Positions 48,799-56,842 of a stretch of DNA of 64,000 nucleotides are shown here, in pieces (the stretch's first letter is position 1; each line of letters begins with the position of its first letter). Below the pieces are notes generated by a model, which was not told where the DNA came from, searched no databases, and saw only the letters and a program-made list of their open reading frames with translations. The position numbers were made by a program, and so were the translations under genes. Source of the DNA: an uncultured Lachnospiraceae bacterium (lineage in GTDB: Bacteria > Bacillota > Clostridia > Lachnospirales > Lachnospiraceae); the NCBI GenBank assembly GCA_900319245.1, contig ONNQ01000009.1:26624-90623 (forward strand). Direction: 5' to 3'.

Positions 48799-51543
48799 CT
48801 ACTCCACTGACTTGAGCGATTCCACCATGTTGATCTTGCGAATGGAGAAGAAAGAGAAGAAATTGACGGACAAAGAGAATACGATCGTCAAAATCACAGC
48901 GTACACATAGCTCTTCATGTGCAGGCCCCGCCCGAAGATCATGTAATCCATGGAGATCGTATCGATCAGCCATCTGTGCAGCCAGTACCCGGCAAAGGTC
49001 CCCAGAAAGGCGCCCAGCGCGGTCAGAATGAGGTTCTCCCGGTATACATAGGAGGCTGTCTCGTTGTCGTAAAAGCCCAATACCTTCAGCGTCGCCAGCT
49101 CGCGGACCCACTCCGTCACATTGATGTTGGTGAGGTTGAACAGGACCAGGAAGGCCAGCATCGCGGCGGCCAAAATAATGATCCACACCACAATATCAAG
49201 GCTCTGCAGGCTCTCATGAAAATGCTCCCTTGTCTCATCCAGGCGGCTGTAGGTGATGACGCCTTTGAGGTCCGAGACTCTCCCGGCCACCTCTTTGGGA
49301 TCCAGTTCGCGCCCCTCTGCTGCACCTTCCGCATTCGCGGTTTTGACCAGCAGCAGGTTGTTGGTGGGCCGCTCTCCGAACACCGTCTTATAGTAGGCGT
49401 GGGTCATGTAAATATGGTGGTTGACATAGTTCTCGCAAATGCCGCCCACGACCGCCTTATATTCCGCTTCGTCATTGTCAATGAGCGTGACGGTATCCCC
49501 CTCCTTGATGCCCAGAAGCGTGCTGAGCTTTTCGTCGATCACGATCGCCTCATCTGTGGGCGTCAATTTGGGAAGGTCTCCTACCGAGCCATAGCGCCGG
49601 AGGCCGTCGCCGCGCGGATAGAGATTGATGTAGTCGTCAAAGGTGTACTTCTGCGAATTCTGCGTGCTCTGTCCAGTGGGGTCGCCTGCCTCTGTCAGCC
49701 CGGCCTTGTCCCGGACGTATTTCCAATCGGCGGAGGCGTGCAAAACCACGTTCCCGACCGTTCCCTCTCCCGTGCGCACGTCGACCGTTTGCTCGTAACA
49801 TCCCGTAAAATCGGCGATGCCGGGCTCATTGCGCAGTGCCGCAAGGAGCTCCGCGCGGTCCGACGGCGTCAGATCGCTGCTGATGGAAATCGCCGCATTA
49901 TACGGCATCAGGTCGTCAAACTGCCAGGTGAGGACGTCGAAGATGGAATCTCTAAGTCCATATCCGGTCGCCAGAAGCGCTGTGCAGCCGGCGATTCCAA
50001 CGATGGTCATCCAGAAGCGCTTCTTGTAGCGAAAGAGGTTGCGCGCACTGACTTTGCGGATAAAGGACAGCCTCTTCCAGATGAAAGGGATGTACTCCAA
50101 AAAGATCCGCTTGCCGGGCTTGGGCGCGCGGGGGCGCAGAAGCTCCGCCGGCTTGGACAAGAGTGTTGCATAGCAGGCGGCGTAGGCGGTGCCCGCTGTT
50201 GCAAGGACGGCCGCACCGACCGAATAGAGCGCCACAATGGGCGAAATCGTGACCTCGAGCTTCGGCAGCATATACATGATGCCCCACTCCCAATAGATCA
50301 GGGAGGGAAGCGCGATTCCGCCAAAAATCAGTCCGATCCCGCCGCCCAGCAGGCTGGCTGCCAGCGCATACCCGATGTATTTGATGGAGATAGACATAGT
50401 CGAGAAACCAAGAGACTTGAGTGTTCCGATCTCCGCGCGGTGGTCCTCTACCATTCTGGTCATCGACGTGAGGGAACTCAGGGCGGCGACCATGAAGAAG
50501 ATCAGCGGAAAGACGTTGGCCAGATCGCTCATGCGCGAGGAGTCCTCCGAAAATTCCACATAACTGCGAATGGTATCGCGTCCCAATATATACCAGTCCC
50601 CGTTCGATCCCGTCAGTCCCTCCATAGCGCTCGCACCGGAGCTGCCGGACTCCGCAATCCCGGAGATGATCAGTGCGGCCAGATCTGCAAAGCTGAGATC
50701 CTCGCTCACCTGCGAACTGCGGATGCGCGCCCGCTCCTTGGCAAAGGGCTTGATCTCCTCGATAAAGGCGTCCACATGTTCCTCATAGGCGTCGTCTCTG
50801 TAGCAGTTATAGGCAGCGAGGCCCTCCAGTTCCAGAAAGATCTGCGAATAATAGTCCTGCGTAAAGCACTCTGCCGGCAGCGCCACAAATCCCGTGGTAT
50901 CGCCGCTGCCCACGCTGGATTCCTCCCTGGTGCGGGAGATGTAGAGCGGACTTCTGGCAATTCCGACGATGGTATATGTGTGCCTTGTAGAGGAAGTTCC
51001 GCCTGCCGCCTTGCCCGTCTCTCCGCCTCCGCCGGATGTGCCGTCCGCACACTGCGCCAGCGGGTCGTCCTGCATCACACTGTTAAACGATTCCTTGGTG
51101 TCGATGGTGATCGTATCGCCGATCTCCTTGTGCATGGCCTCCAGAATTGTGACCTCGGTGATGCATTCGGAAGGCGTCTCCGGCATCCGCCCCTCCACAA
51201 GATCCAGCAGGTTCAAGGTCTGCGGAATCGAGAAGACAGTGACGCTGTCCTCCTCCAAAAGCGCGTCAAAAGAACGGCTGCCCTCCGCCGCACTCACACC
51301 GGGCAGCGCTGCCGCTGCCGCAAGATCCTCTTCCGTGAGGCCGAGCATGGAGATCAGCCGTACGTCCATAAATCGTTGTCTGTCATAATAGTGGTCCATG
51401 GTCGTCTGCATGTCCGGCGCGGTCATGCGCAGGCCAGCCAGAAAGCCGACGGCCAAAAAACTCATCACAAAAAGAGACAGAAAGCGCTTTTTCGTATGCA
51501 GGATTTCGCGCACCATATCGGTGATCAGTCTGCTTCTCGTCAA
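48799..51543 (-). CDS. FtsX-like ABC transporter permease (MacB type, two FtsX domains)
   Basis: 914 residues. TTG at 51543 is the start, after AAAGGAGTTATT. An N-terminal helix (FLSLFVMSFLAVGFLAGLRM) leads to a large extracytoplasmic domain, then FtsX helices at about 345-475 (ANVFPLIFFMVAALSSLTSMTRMVEDHRAEIGTLKSLGFS) and a second set at the end (VVWIIILAAAMLAFLVLFNLTNINVTEWVRELATLKVLGFYDNE, YVYAVILTIVFSLSVNFFSFFSIRKINMVESLKSVE). Such permeases need a LolD-type ATPase; none is encoded next to it. It follows gtrA closely (17 bases). Confidence 0.9.
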   Translation of the reverse strand: MTRSRLITDMVREILHTKKRFLSLFVMSFLAVGFLAGLRMTAPDMQTTMDHYYDRQRFMDVRLISMLGLTEEDLAAAAALPGVSAAEGSRSFDALLEEDSVTVFSIPQTLNLLDLVEGRMPETPSECITEVTILEAMHKEIGDTITIDTKESFNSVMQDDPLAQCADGTSGGGGETGKAAGGTSSTRHTYTIVGIARSPLYISRTREESSVGSGDTTGFVALPAECFTQDYYSQIFLELEGLAAYNCYRDDAYEEHVDAFIEEIKPFAKERARIRSSQVSEDLSFADLAALIISGIAESGSSGASAMEGLTGSNGDWYILGRDTIRSYVEFSEDSSRMSDLANVFPLIFFMVAALSSLTSMTRMVEDHRAEIGTLKSLGFSTMSISIKYIGYALAASLLGGGIGLIFGGIALPSLIYWEWGIMYMLPKLEVTISPIVALYSVGAAVLATAGTAYAACYATLLSKPAELLRPRAPKPGKRIFLEYIPFIWKRLSFIRKVSARNLFRYKKRFWMTIVGIAGCTALLATGYGLRDSIFDVLTWQFDDLMPYNAAISISSDLTPSDRAELLAALRNEPGIADFTGCYEQTVDVRTGEGTVGNVVLHASADWKYVRDKAGLTEAGDPTGQSTQNSQKYTFDDYINLYPRGDGLRRYGSVGDLPKLTPTDEAIVIDEKLSTLLGIKEGDTVTLIDNDEAEYKAVVGGICENYVNHHIYMTHAYYKTVFGERPTNNLLLVKTANAEGAAEGRELDPKEVAGRVSDLKGVITYSRLDETREHFHESLQSLDIVVWIIILAAAMLAFLVLFNLTNINVTEWVRELATLKVLGFYDNETASYVYRENLILTALGAFLGTFAGYWLHRWLIDTISMDYMIFGRGLHMKSYVYAVILTIVFSLSVNFFSFFSIRKINMVESLKSVE

Positions 51544-51560
51544 AATAACTCCTTTGATCG

Positions 51561-51965
51561 TTACTTTTTAAAAATCACGAATTTACTCAAAACATAGTTC
51601 AAGACAATGACGATGAAGTTGGCCAGTATTTTGACAATCATGTCGTTGAAGTGCAGGATGGTCACGAAAATGAGCATGATGGCCCAGTCCACGACGCCGG
51701 TGCCGATCCTGCAGGCGAAGAAGGATATGATCTCCTTCACGATTTCCTGTGTGCCGGTCGCCGCGCTGTGAAAGACCATACTGCGGTTGGTCACGTAGGC
51801 AAAGAAAACCGCCAGGGCCCAGGCCAGGATCGTGCCGACCATGACGTTGGTCCCCAGTAGGTGGACGCAGACCCAATAGGTGACAATGTTGACGACTGTC
51901 GTGAACACGCCGAAAACAAGATATAATATCACATCCTTATATTTTTCCCAGTACTCTCTGATCAT
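51561..51965 (-). CDS. GtrA family membrane protein
   Basis: 134 residues with four helices. Family features are ILYLVFGVFTTVVNIVTYWVCVHLLG, ILAWALAVFFAYVTNRSMVF, and the late NFIVIVLNYVLSKFVIFKK. GtrA-like proteins are thought to move or hold lipid-linked sugars used for surface glycosylation. No glycosyltransferase is adjacent. Its ATG overlaps the pepF stop (ATGA), and the FtsX-type gene follows, so the three probably form one transcript. Confidence 0.92.
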   Translation of the reverse strand: MIREYWEKYKDVILYLVFGVFTTVVNIVTYWVCVHLLGTNVMVGTILAWALAVFFAYVTNRSMVFHSAATGTQEIVKEIISFFACRIGTGVVDWAIMLIFVTILHFNDMIVKILANFIVIVLNYVLSKFVIFKK

Positions 51966-53782
51966 GCTTTGTCTCCCGTCATTTCCTGGTGCAGCGCTTC
52001 CATCTCCTCGATTGCCTTTGCGAATACGTCCAGCGCCTCATCGATCGGCTCTGAGGTGGAGAGATCGACCCCTGCGATCTTGAGCAGGCTGACCGGATCC
52101 TTCGTGCAGCCGCCCGAAAGGAATTCCAGATAGGGCTTCACGGCCGCTTCGCCCTGCTCCAGAATGCGGTGCGCGATCGCGACAGACGCCGCGAAGCTGG
52201 TCGCATACTGGTAGACGTAGAAGTTGTAATAGAAGTGCGGGATCCTGCTCCACTCGTTCGCGATCAGGGGATCCGACACCATCTCCGGGCCAAAATACTG
52301 CTTGTTCAGGTCCAGATACGTCTCGCACAGCGTGTCGGCTGTGAGCGGAATGCCGTCCTCCGCCATCTTGTTGGTCTTTCTCTCAAACTCCTCGAACATG
52401 GTCTGGCGGTATACGGTTCCCTTGAAGCTCTCCAGATAGTGGTTGAGAAGATAGGCTCTCTCTCGGGGATCGGTGGCCCGTGAGAGCATATATTCCAGAA
52501 GCAGGATCTCGTTGGTCGTAGAGGCGACCTCCGCGACAAAGATCTTGTACTTGGAATTTAAGTGAGACTGGGCATGCTCGGAATACCATGTGTGCATGGA
52601 GTGACCCATCTCATGGACCAGCGTGAACACGTCGTTGAGCGTGTCCGTGTAGTTGAGCAGCATATAGGGGTGTACGCCGTAGACGCCGGAGGAATAGGCA
52701 CCGGAACGCTTTCCTTCATTCTCGTAGACGTCGATCCAGCGCTCCTCATAAGCCTTCTTTACGATCGACAGATACTCTTCTCCCAGAGGGGCCAGCGCTT
52801 TCAGAGAGATCTCCTTGGCCTCTTCATAGGTGAATTTACGGTCAAAATCTGCCACCATGGGCATATATACATCGTACATGTGCAGCTCATCCAGACCAAG
52901 CATCTGCTTGCGAAGCGCCACATAGCGATGCATGTAACCAAGGCCGCGGTGAACGCTGTCAATCAGTCGGTCGCAGACGGCCGGATCCACGTTGTTCTCA
53001 TCCACCGCCGCTTCGAAGGTCGACCCGTATTTTCTTGCGCGGGCATAGAAGATCTGCTGCTTGACTTGTCCGTCATACAGGGCCGCCCAGGTGTTCTTGA
53101 ATTCGCCGTAGCGGGTATAGAACTTCTCGAAGACCTCTTTTCTCAGCTCTCTGTCCGGAGACATCTGCAGGGGAACGAAACGTCCGTTGGAGATGGTGAT
53201 CTCATTGCCGTCTCTGTCTGTGACAGACGGGAACTTGAGATCTGCGTCGGCAAGCATTCCAAATCCGTTGGACGCCGTCTGCGCCATTTCGCCGGCCGAC
53301 GCCAGAAGCTGTTCCATCTCCTTGCTCAGTGTATGGTCTTTTCTGCGGCGGATCTCCCGGATCGTGACGTCGTAGTCCGCAATGGCCGGCACTTCCTCGT
53401 AAAAGCGCGCCAGTACATCCTCCGGAATATCGAGGATCTCGGGTTCCATAAAAGCGAGTTCCTCACTGATCCTAACTGCAGCGCTCTGCACCTTAAGTTC
53501 CAGTGACTGATAATGGGAGTCTCCTGTGTCCTGGTCCTGGCGCATAAAGGAATAGCCGCTGACGCGGTCCAGCTTCAGTGAGCAGTCATCATATAAGCGC
53601 AGTGCGTCATAAAATCCCTGTGCGCTTTCGGCCAGGTGCCCTTCAAAACCGGCGATCTTTGCTGCCAGTTCCTTGGCCTCCTGCAGTTCCTTCTCCCACA
53701 GCTCTTCATTCTCATAAATATCTTCCAGGCGCCATGTCAGTTCTGTGGCGACCTCATCTCTCTTTAATAATCGGTCATTCAT
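51962..53782 (-). CDS. pepF: Oligoendopeptidase F (M3 family)
   Basis: 606 residues from ATG at 53782, preceded by AAAGGAGCAACAACT; an in-frame extension of 33 codons upstream reads through a terminator-like hairpin and has no ribosome binding site. The zinc motif HEMGH is at residues 390-394, and the conserved GVYGVHPYMLLNYTDTLNDVFTLVHEMGHSMHTWYS surrounds it. Other PepF features are TWRLEDIYENEELW at the start and FGPEMVSDPLIANEWSRIPHFYYNFYVYQYATSF near the end. It cleaves cytoplasmic oligopeptides. Confidence 0.95.
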   Translation of the reverse strand: MNDRLLKRDEVATELTWRLEDIYENEELWEKELQEAKELAAKIAGFEGHLAESAQGFYDALRLYDDCSLKLDRVSGYSFMRQDQDTGDSHYQSLELKVQSAAVRISEELAFMEPEILDIPEDVLARFYEEVPAIADYDVTIREIRRRKDHTLSKEMEQLLASAGEMAQTASNGFGMLADADLKFPSVTDRDGNEITISNGRFVPLQMSPDRELRKEVFEKFYTRYGEFKNTWAALYDGQVKQQIFYARARKYGSTFEAAVDENNVDPAVCDRLIDSVHRGLGYMHRYVALRKQMLGLDELHMYDVYMPMVADFDRKFTYEEAKEISLKALAPLGEEYLSIVKKAYEERWIDVYENEGKRSGAYSSGVYGVHPYMLLNYTDTLNDVFTLVHEMGHSMHTWYSEHAQSHLNSKYKIFVAEVASTTNEILLLEYMLSRATDPRERAYLLNHYLESFKGTVYRQTMFEEFERKTNKMAEDGIPLTADTLCETYLDLNKQYFGPEMVSDPLIANEWSRIPHFYYNFYVYQYATSFAASVAIAHRILEQGEAAVKPYLEFLSGGCTKDPVSLLKIAGVDLSTSEPIDEALDVFAKAIEEMEALHQEMTGDKA

Positions 53783-53827
53783 AGTTGTTGCTCCTTTCGT
53801 ATTACCCATGATATCACACTCATGCAA

Positions 53828-53866
53828 TAAAAAAACACTCCCCACTCCTGTCAAATTGGAAGTGTT
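53828..53866 (-). terminator. Terminator/attenuator hairpin in the pepF leader
   Basis: On the minus strand GGAACACTTCC pairs with GGGGAGTGTT and seven T residues follow. The hairpin ends 46 bases before the pepF start codon. The gene upstream on this strand already has its own terminator at 54201-54230, so this one more likely regulates entry into pepF. Confidence 0.65.
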
Positions 53867-53979
53867 CCCCAAGTCCTTCATGGTATACTTGATGTAACGA
53901 ATATCCTGTGATGAACGACAGGCGATTTGCAGATAATTGTTTGTAATAGTCTGTGTTTTCAGATAATTTAAACTAACGC

Positions 53980-54007
53980 TTGATTATTATCAGAACTTTG
54001 CTATAAT
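53980..54007 (+). promoter_or_regulatory. Strong promoter of a short orphan transcript
   Basis: TTGATT (53980-53985), 16-bp spacer ending TTTGC, TATAAT (54002-54007): a perfect -10 box with the TGn extension. It reads to the right, away from pepF. Confidence 0.7.
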
Positions 54008-54105
54008 AAAATCAACAAAAGAAAAGGGATTGCTAAAGCGGCTGAATAGCCTGAACCGTATAATCAGAATAAAAATCAGCCAATAAAGTAAAGGAGGTCA
54101 CGTAA

Positions 54106-54132
54106 ATGAAATTGCAGGTATTTTCCGAATAG
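54106..54132 (+). CDS. Eight-codon ORF (MKLQVFSE) of a short transcript
   Basis: ATG at 54106 is preceded by AAAGGAGGT with eight bases between, an ideal ribosome binding site. The peptide is MKLQVFSE, ended by TAG (54130-54132). The stop codon touches the 5' arm of the following terminator, so a ribosome at the stop would cover that arm. This is the layout of a leader peptide, but no gene on the plus strand follows: the next gene is convergent. Either the peptide or the RNA (about 155 bases) may be the product. Confidence 0.5.
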   Translation: MKLQVFSE

Positions 54133-54170
54133 GGATATCCGATGACGAGAAAGTCGGATATCCCTTTTTT
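54131..54170 (+). terminator. Intrinsic terminator after the 8-codon ORF
   Basis: AGGGATATCCGA (54131-54142) pairs with TCGGATATCCCT (54154-54165), 12 bp perfect, followed by TTTTT and AT-rich sequence. Confidence 0.9.
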
Positions 54171-54200
54171 ATTGCCTTTTTTTATTTGCTTTTAATGCAC

Positions 54201-54230
54201 AAAGCGAGCCTTGCAAGCAAGACTCGCTCT
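54201..54230 (-). terminator. Terminator hairpin of the PH/zinc-ribbon gene
   Basis: AGCGAG..TTGC and GCAA..CTCGCT form a two-part stem; on the minus strand TTTG and ATTAAAAG follow, so the T-tail is modest. Confidence 0.6.
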
Positions 54231-54249
54231 CCGAATTCTATTACAGCAT

Positions 54250-54804
54250 TTACAGCGTCGTAAATGTCCCGCAGTAGGGGCACTTGACCGTTTCGCCCTC
54301 GGTACCTGTCAGCGTCGCGCCGCAGGAAGGGCACTTGATGGAAACCTGCTCGGTTGACTTGATCCCCAACGTTTTCTTAAAGCTCTTGATCGTGCTATTG
54401 ACGGACTCCGCCATTGCAAGAGTCTCGCCAACCCAGGCAAACTCATCCCTTTCTACCTTTACGCCCGTGATGATTTCTGTAATCTCGTCGATCCACTTCT
54501 GGACATCGCTCTCCCACTCAAATCGAAAGCTCTCTGTCCCCTTGTTAAAATACAGGTCCAGCGCATAGGTCACATTGTCAGGCCTGCCGATCTTAGCCTG
54601 CACTTGACCGTTCACGACCCGCAGATCGCTGAGCGGATATTTGACCACTTCTTCTGTATTGCCAAAAAATCCCTTCTTCACCAGAATAATGTTCTGATTT
54701 GTCAGGATCAGTTCGTTGTTGCCAGACCAGAATCCGCCGTATCCGATTTTACTGATTCTGTCTACGATTGTTTCATCTGCATTTAAATTGAATTCGTTTT
54801 CCAT
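54250..54804 (-). CDS. PH-like domain and zinc-ribbon protein
   Basis: 184 residues from ATG at 54804, preceded by GGAGGGGGAAAAC. Residues about 8-115 look like a bacterial PH/GRAM-like domain (ADETIVDRISKIGYGGFWSGNNELILTNQNIILVKKGFFGNTEEVVKYPLSDLRVVNGQVQAK). A helix links it to a C-terminal zinc ribbon with two CPxC motifs (KCPSCGATL and KCPYCGTF). Such proteins are common in Clostridia; function unknown, the ribbon may bind zinc. It is the last gene of the minus-strand run starting at the aldo/keto reductase. Confidence 0.78.
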   Translation of the reverse strand: MENEFNLNADETIVDRISKIGYGGFWSGNNELILTNQNIILVKKGFFGNTEEVVKYPLSDLRVVNGQVQAKIGRPDNVTYALDLYFNKGTESFRFEWESDVQKWIDEITEIITGVKVERDEFAWVGETLAMAESVNSTIKSFKKTLGIKSTEQVSIKCPSCGATLTGTEGETVKCPYCGTFTTL

Positions 54805-54825
54805 GTTTTCCCCCTCCAATCCTGA

Positions 54826-56052
54826 TCACTCGTTCCACGCCCCATATTTCTCCAGCACGCTGACGAATGCTTCCAGGCCTTCTCTGTCTTCTTCTGTAAA
54901 ACGCCCCTTTAAAGGGCTGTCGATATCAAGGACTGCCGTGACCTTACCCTGTCTATCATGGATCGGCACGACGATCTCCGCATTGGATGCGCTGTCACAG
55001 GCGATATGTCCCGGAAAAGCGTGCACGTCCGGGACCAGCTGCGTACGGTCTTCAAAGGCCGCCGTTCCGCAGACGCCGCGTCCCCAGGGAATGCGAATAC
55101 AAGCTGTCTTTCCCTGGAAGGGACCAAGAACAAGTTCCGGAGCTTCTTTGCCACTTTTCTTTGCTCCACTCTCCTGTGTCCCACTTTCCTGCACACCACT
55201 TCCCAGCCCCAGCTCCGCTCCATCTGCACTCTCCGTCTTCTCTCTTCGCAAGTAGAAGCCTGCCCAGTTCACATCCCCCATTGCATCCTTGAGCAGCGCA
55301 GAGGCGTTGGACAAAAGCGGCATGGGTGCCGGATCCGTCAGAGCAAATTCTCTAAGCTGCGCCGCCAAGAGCTCGTAGTCCGGCGCGGGGCGCTCGGGAG
55401 CACGTGTGATCAGCGGCACATCTCCTGTATCCACTGCCTTGACCAACACTCCATTATCTGACACCGCCATCCCCTCTTCGGCTTCCCTATTTCCAATCCG
55501 CTCCTCCGCCTTCATCTTCGCGTAGTAGTGATAGAAGAGCTGCAGGTATTCCTGCTCCACTTCCTGGAAAGGCCTGTACTCATAGTCAGGAACGATATGG
55601 AATTGCGGGTCTTCCTCGCTCTGCTCGTTATGGAGCAGTTCCTTGAGGTCATAGAAAAGGGCTCCATCGTCGATTTTTTTGACAAGGCGCTCCTCTTCCT
55701 CTGTCAGTGTTGTCCCCAGATAGCGCTCGTAGATCAGCGTCAGCAGGCGACCCTCATGGACCCTGTATCCAGGTAGTTCCTTCTTGAAGGGGCGCGGAAC
55801 ATCCGATAGATAGCACTCGCTGGCGTCATGAAGAAGGCAAGCCAGCACAAGTCGGGCCGGCCATTCTCTGGCAGCTGCTTCCCGCGCGCAGAAAATGCAG
55901 TGCTCTGCGACGGACCAGAATTTTGACACGTGTCCGTTTCCCCGGCAGAGGAAAGAAAGCGCGTGAGCAATGTCCTCGATGCAGATTCCCTCCGCATCCG
56001 GCTGCGCCGGATAGAAACGAATTCCTATATAGGTTGTGATATAGTCAGGCAT
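54826..56052 (-). CDS. Fusion of HD phosphohydrolase and free-methionine-(R)-sulfoxide reductase (GAF)
   Basis: 408 residues from ATG at 56052, preceded by AAGGAGTGGAAT. The N-terminal half (1-180) is an HD-domain hydrolase of the YfbR type: VAEHCIFCA (His51), ACLLHDASE (His75-Asp76) and a later KKIDDG Asp. Residues about 225-408 are a GAF-type fRMsr with all three catalytic cysteines, C318, C328 and C352, in TACIRIPWGRGVCGTAAFE and GHIACDSASNAEIVVPI. Between strands 270 and 307 is a low-complexity insert (QESGTQESGAKKSG). HD proteins of this kind dephosphorylate nucleotides; fRMsr repairs free oxidised methionine. The joining is unusual. Confidence 0.85.
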   Translation of the reverse strand: MPDYITTYIGIRFYPAQPDAEGICIEDIAHALSFLCRGNGHVSKFWSVAEHCIFCAREAAAREWPARLVLACLLHDASECYLSDVPRPFKKELPGYRVHEGRLLTLIYERYLGTTLTEEEERLVKKIDDGALFYDLKELLHNEQSEEDPQFHIVPDYEYRPFQEVEQEYLQLFYHYYAKMKAEERIGNREAEEGMAVSDNGVLVKAVDTGDVPLITRAPERPAPDYELLAAQLREFALTDPAPMPLLSNASALLKDAMGDVNWAGFYLRREKTESADGAELGLGSGVQESGTQESGAKKSGKEAPELVLGPFQGKTACIRIPWGRGVCGTAAFEDRTQLVPDVHAFPGHIACDSASNAEIVVPIHDRQGKVTAVLDIDSPLKGRFTEEDREGLEAFVSVLEKYGAWNE

Positions 56053-56063
56053 ATTCCACTCCT

Positions 56064-56726
56064 TCACTTATGTCTCAGATACTCCGCCGAAACCGGAAAT
56101 TCAAAATAAGTGTCCGGGAAAGGCTCATCCCGCAGTGTGAAGTGCCACCACTCGCAATCGATGGGCTCAAATCCATTGCGGATCATGACATTCCGAAGCT
56201 GCATGCGGTTCTCATACTGCTCCTCTGTGATGCCCTTGTAATCCGGATGCGATACCTCGCTGAACATATCGAAAGGGCTTCCCATATCCACTTCCTTGCC
56301 GGTCTTCATGTCCAGAAGCGTCAAGTCGACCGTGCTTCCCCTGCTGTGACTGGACTTGCTGGCAATGTAGCCCTTCATGAAAAGCTCCTGCTTCTGCAGA
56401 TCCGGGTAAAAGTAAGGCTTCATACGAATATCCGTGTCTTCGATCCCCCACAGCACAAAGTGTTTCACCGCGCTGGCAGGCCTATAGGCATCGAAAACCT
56501 TCAGGCGATATCCCTGCACATTCATCTCATTGCTCACCGATTTGAGAGCGCGCGCCGCCTGCTTGGTAATGATCGCGCAGGGTTCCTCATATCCGTCAAT
56601 CCTCTCGCCGATAAAATTATAGGTGGAATAGTAGCGGATTTCCTGCACGATAGCCGGAACATAATCCGCCAGAAGTACAAAGGCCGACGGATCCATCGTC
56701 ACCTGTTTCTCATAATTAATTGCCAT
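56064..56726 (-). CDS. M15 family D-Ala-D-Ala dipeptidase (VanX/DdpX type)
   Basis: 220 residues, ATG preceded by GAAAAAGAGGGCAATAAA. Zinc ligands are His127 and Asp134 in SSHSRGSTVDLTL and His195 in CEWWHF, with catalytic Glu192; Arg82 in FDAYRP is also conserved. There is no signal peptide, so it is cytoplasmic or uses another route. VanX cleaves D-Ala-D-Ala; homologues outside vancomycin clusters recycle dipeptide or act in wall turnover. No vanHA or vanRS is present, so this is not evidence for glycopeptide resistance. Confidence 0.9.
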   Translation of the reverse strand: MAINYEKQVTMDPSAFVLLADYVPAIVQEIRYYSTYNFIGERIDGYEEPCAIITKQAARALKSVSNEMNVQGYRLKVFDAYRPASAVKHFVLWGIEDTDIRMKPYFYPDLQKQELFMKGYIASKSSHSRGSTVDLTLLDMKTGKEVDMGSPFDMFSEVSHPDYKGITEEQYENRMQLRNVMIRNGFEPIDCEWWHFTLRDEPFPDTYFEFPVSAEYLRHK

Positions 56727-56842
56727 TTTATTGCCCTCTTTTTCTCAGGGTTTCATACCATTTAACACGTATTCTCTCAGCGTCTAGCACCGTTTTACAC
56801 GTGTTTCCCAACACTTTTGCGTATTCTCTCATCTGCAGGTTT

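Noticed and set aside
48919-51597. 892-codon open frame on the plus strand
   Set aside because: It is antisense to the FtsX permease gene, has no family motifs or ribosome binding site, and its composition mirrors the real gene.
52562-53506. 314-codon plus-strand frame
   Set aside because: Antisense shadow of pepF, whose zinc motif and full domain are on the other strand.
56064-56726. Vancomycin resistance vanX
   Set aside because: The enzyme family fits, but there are no vanH, vanA/B or vanRS genes, and such dipeptidases are common outside resistance clusters.
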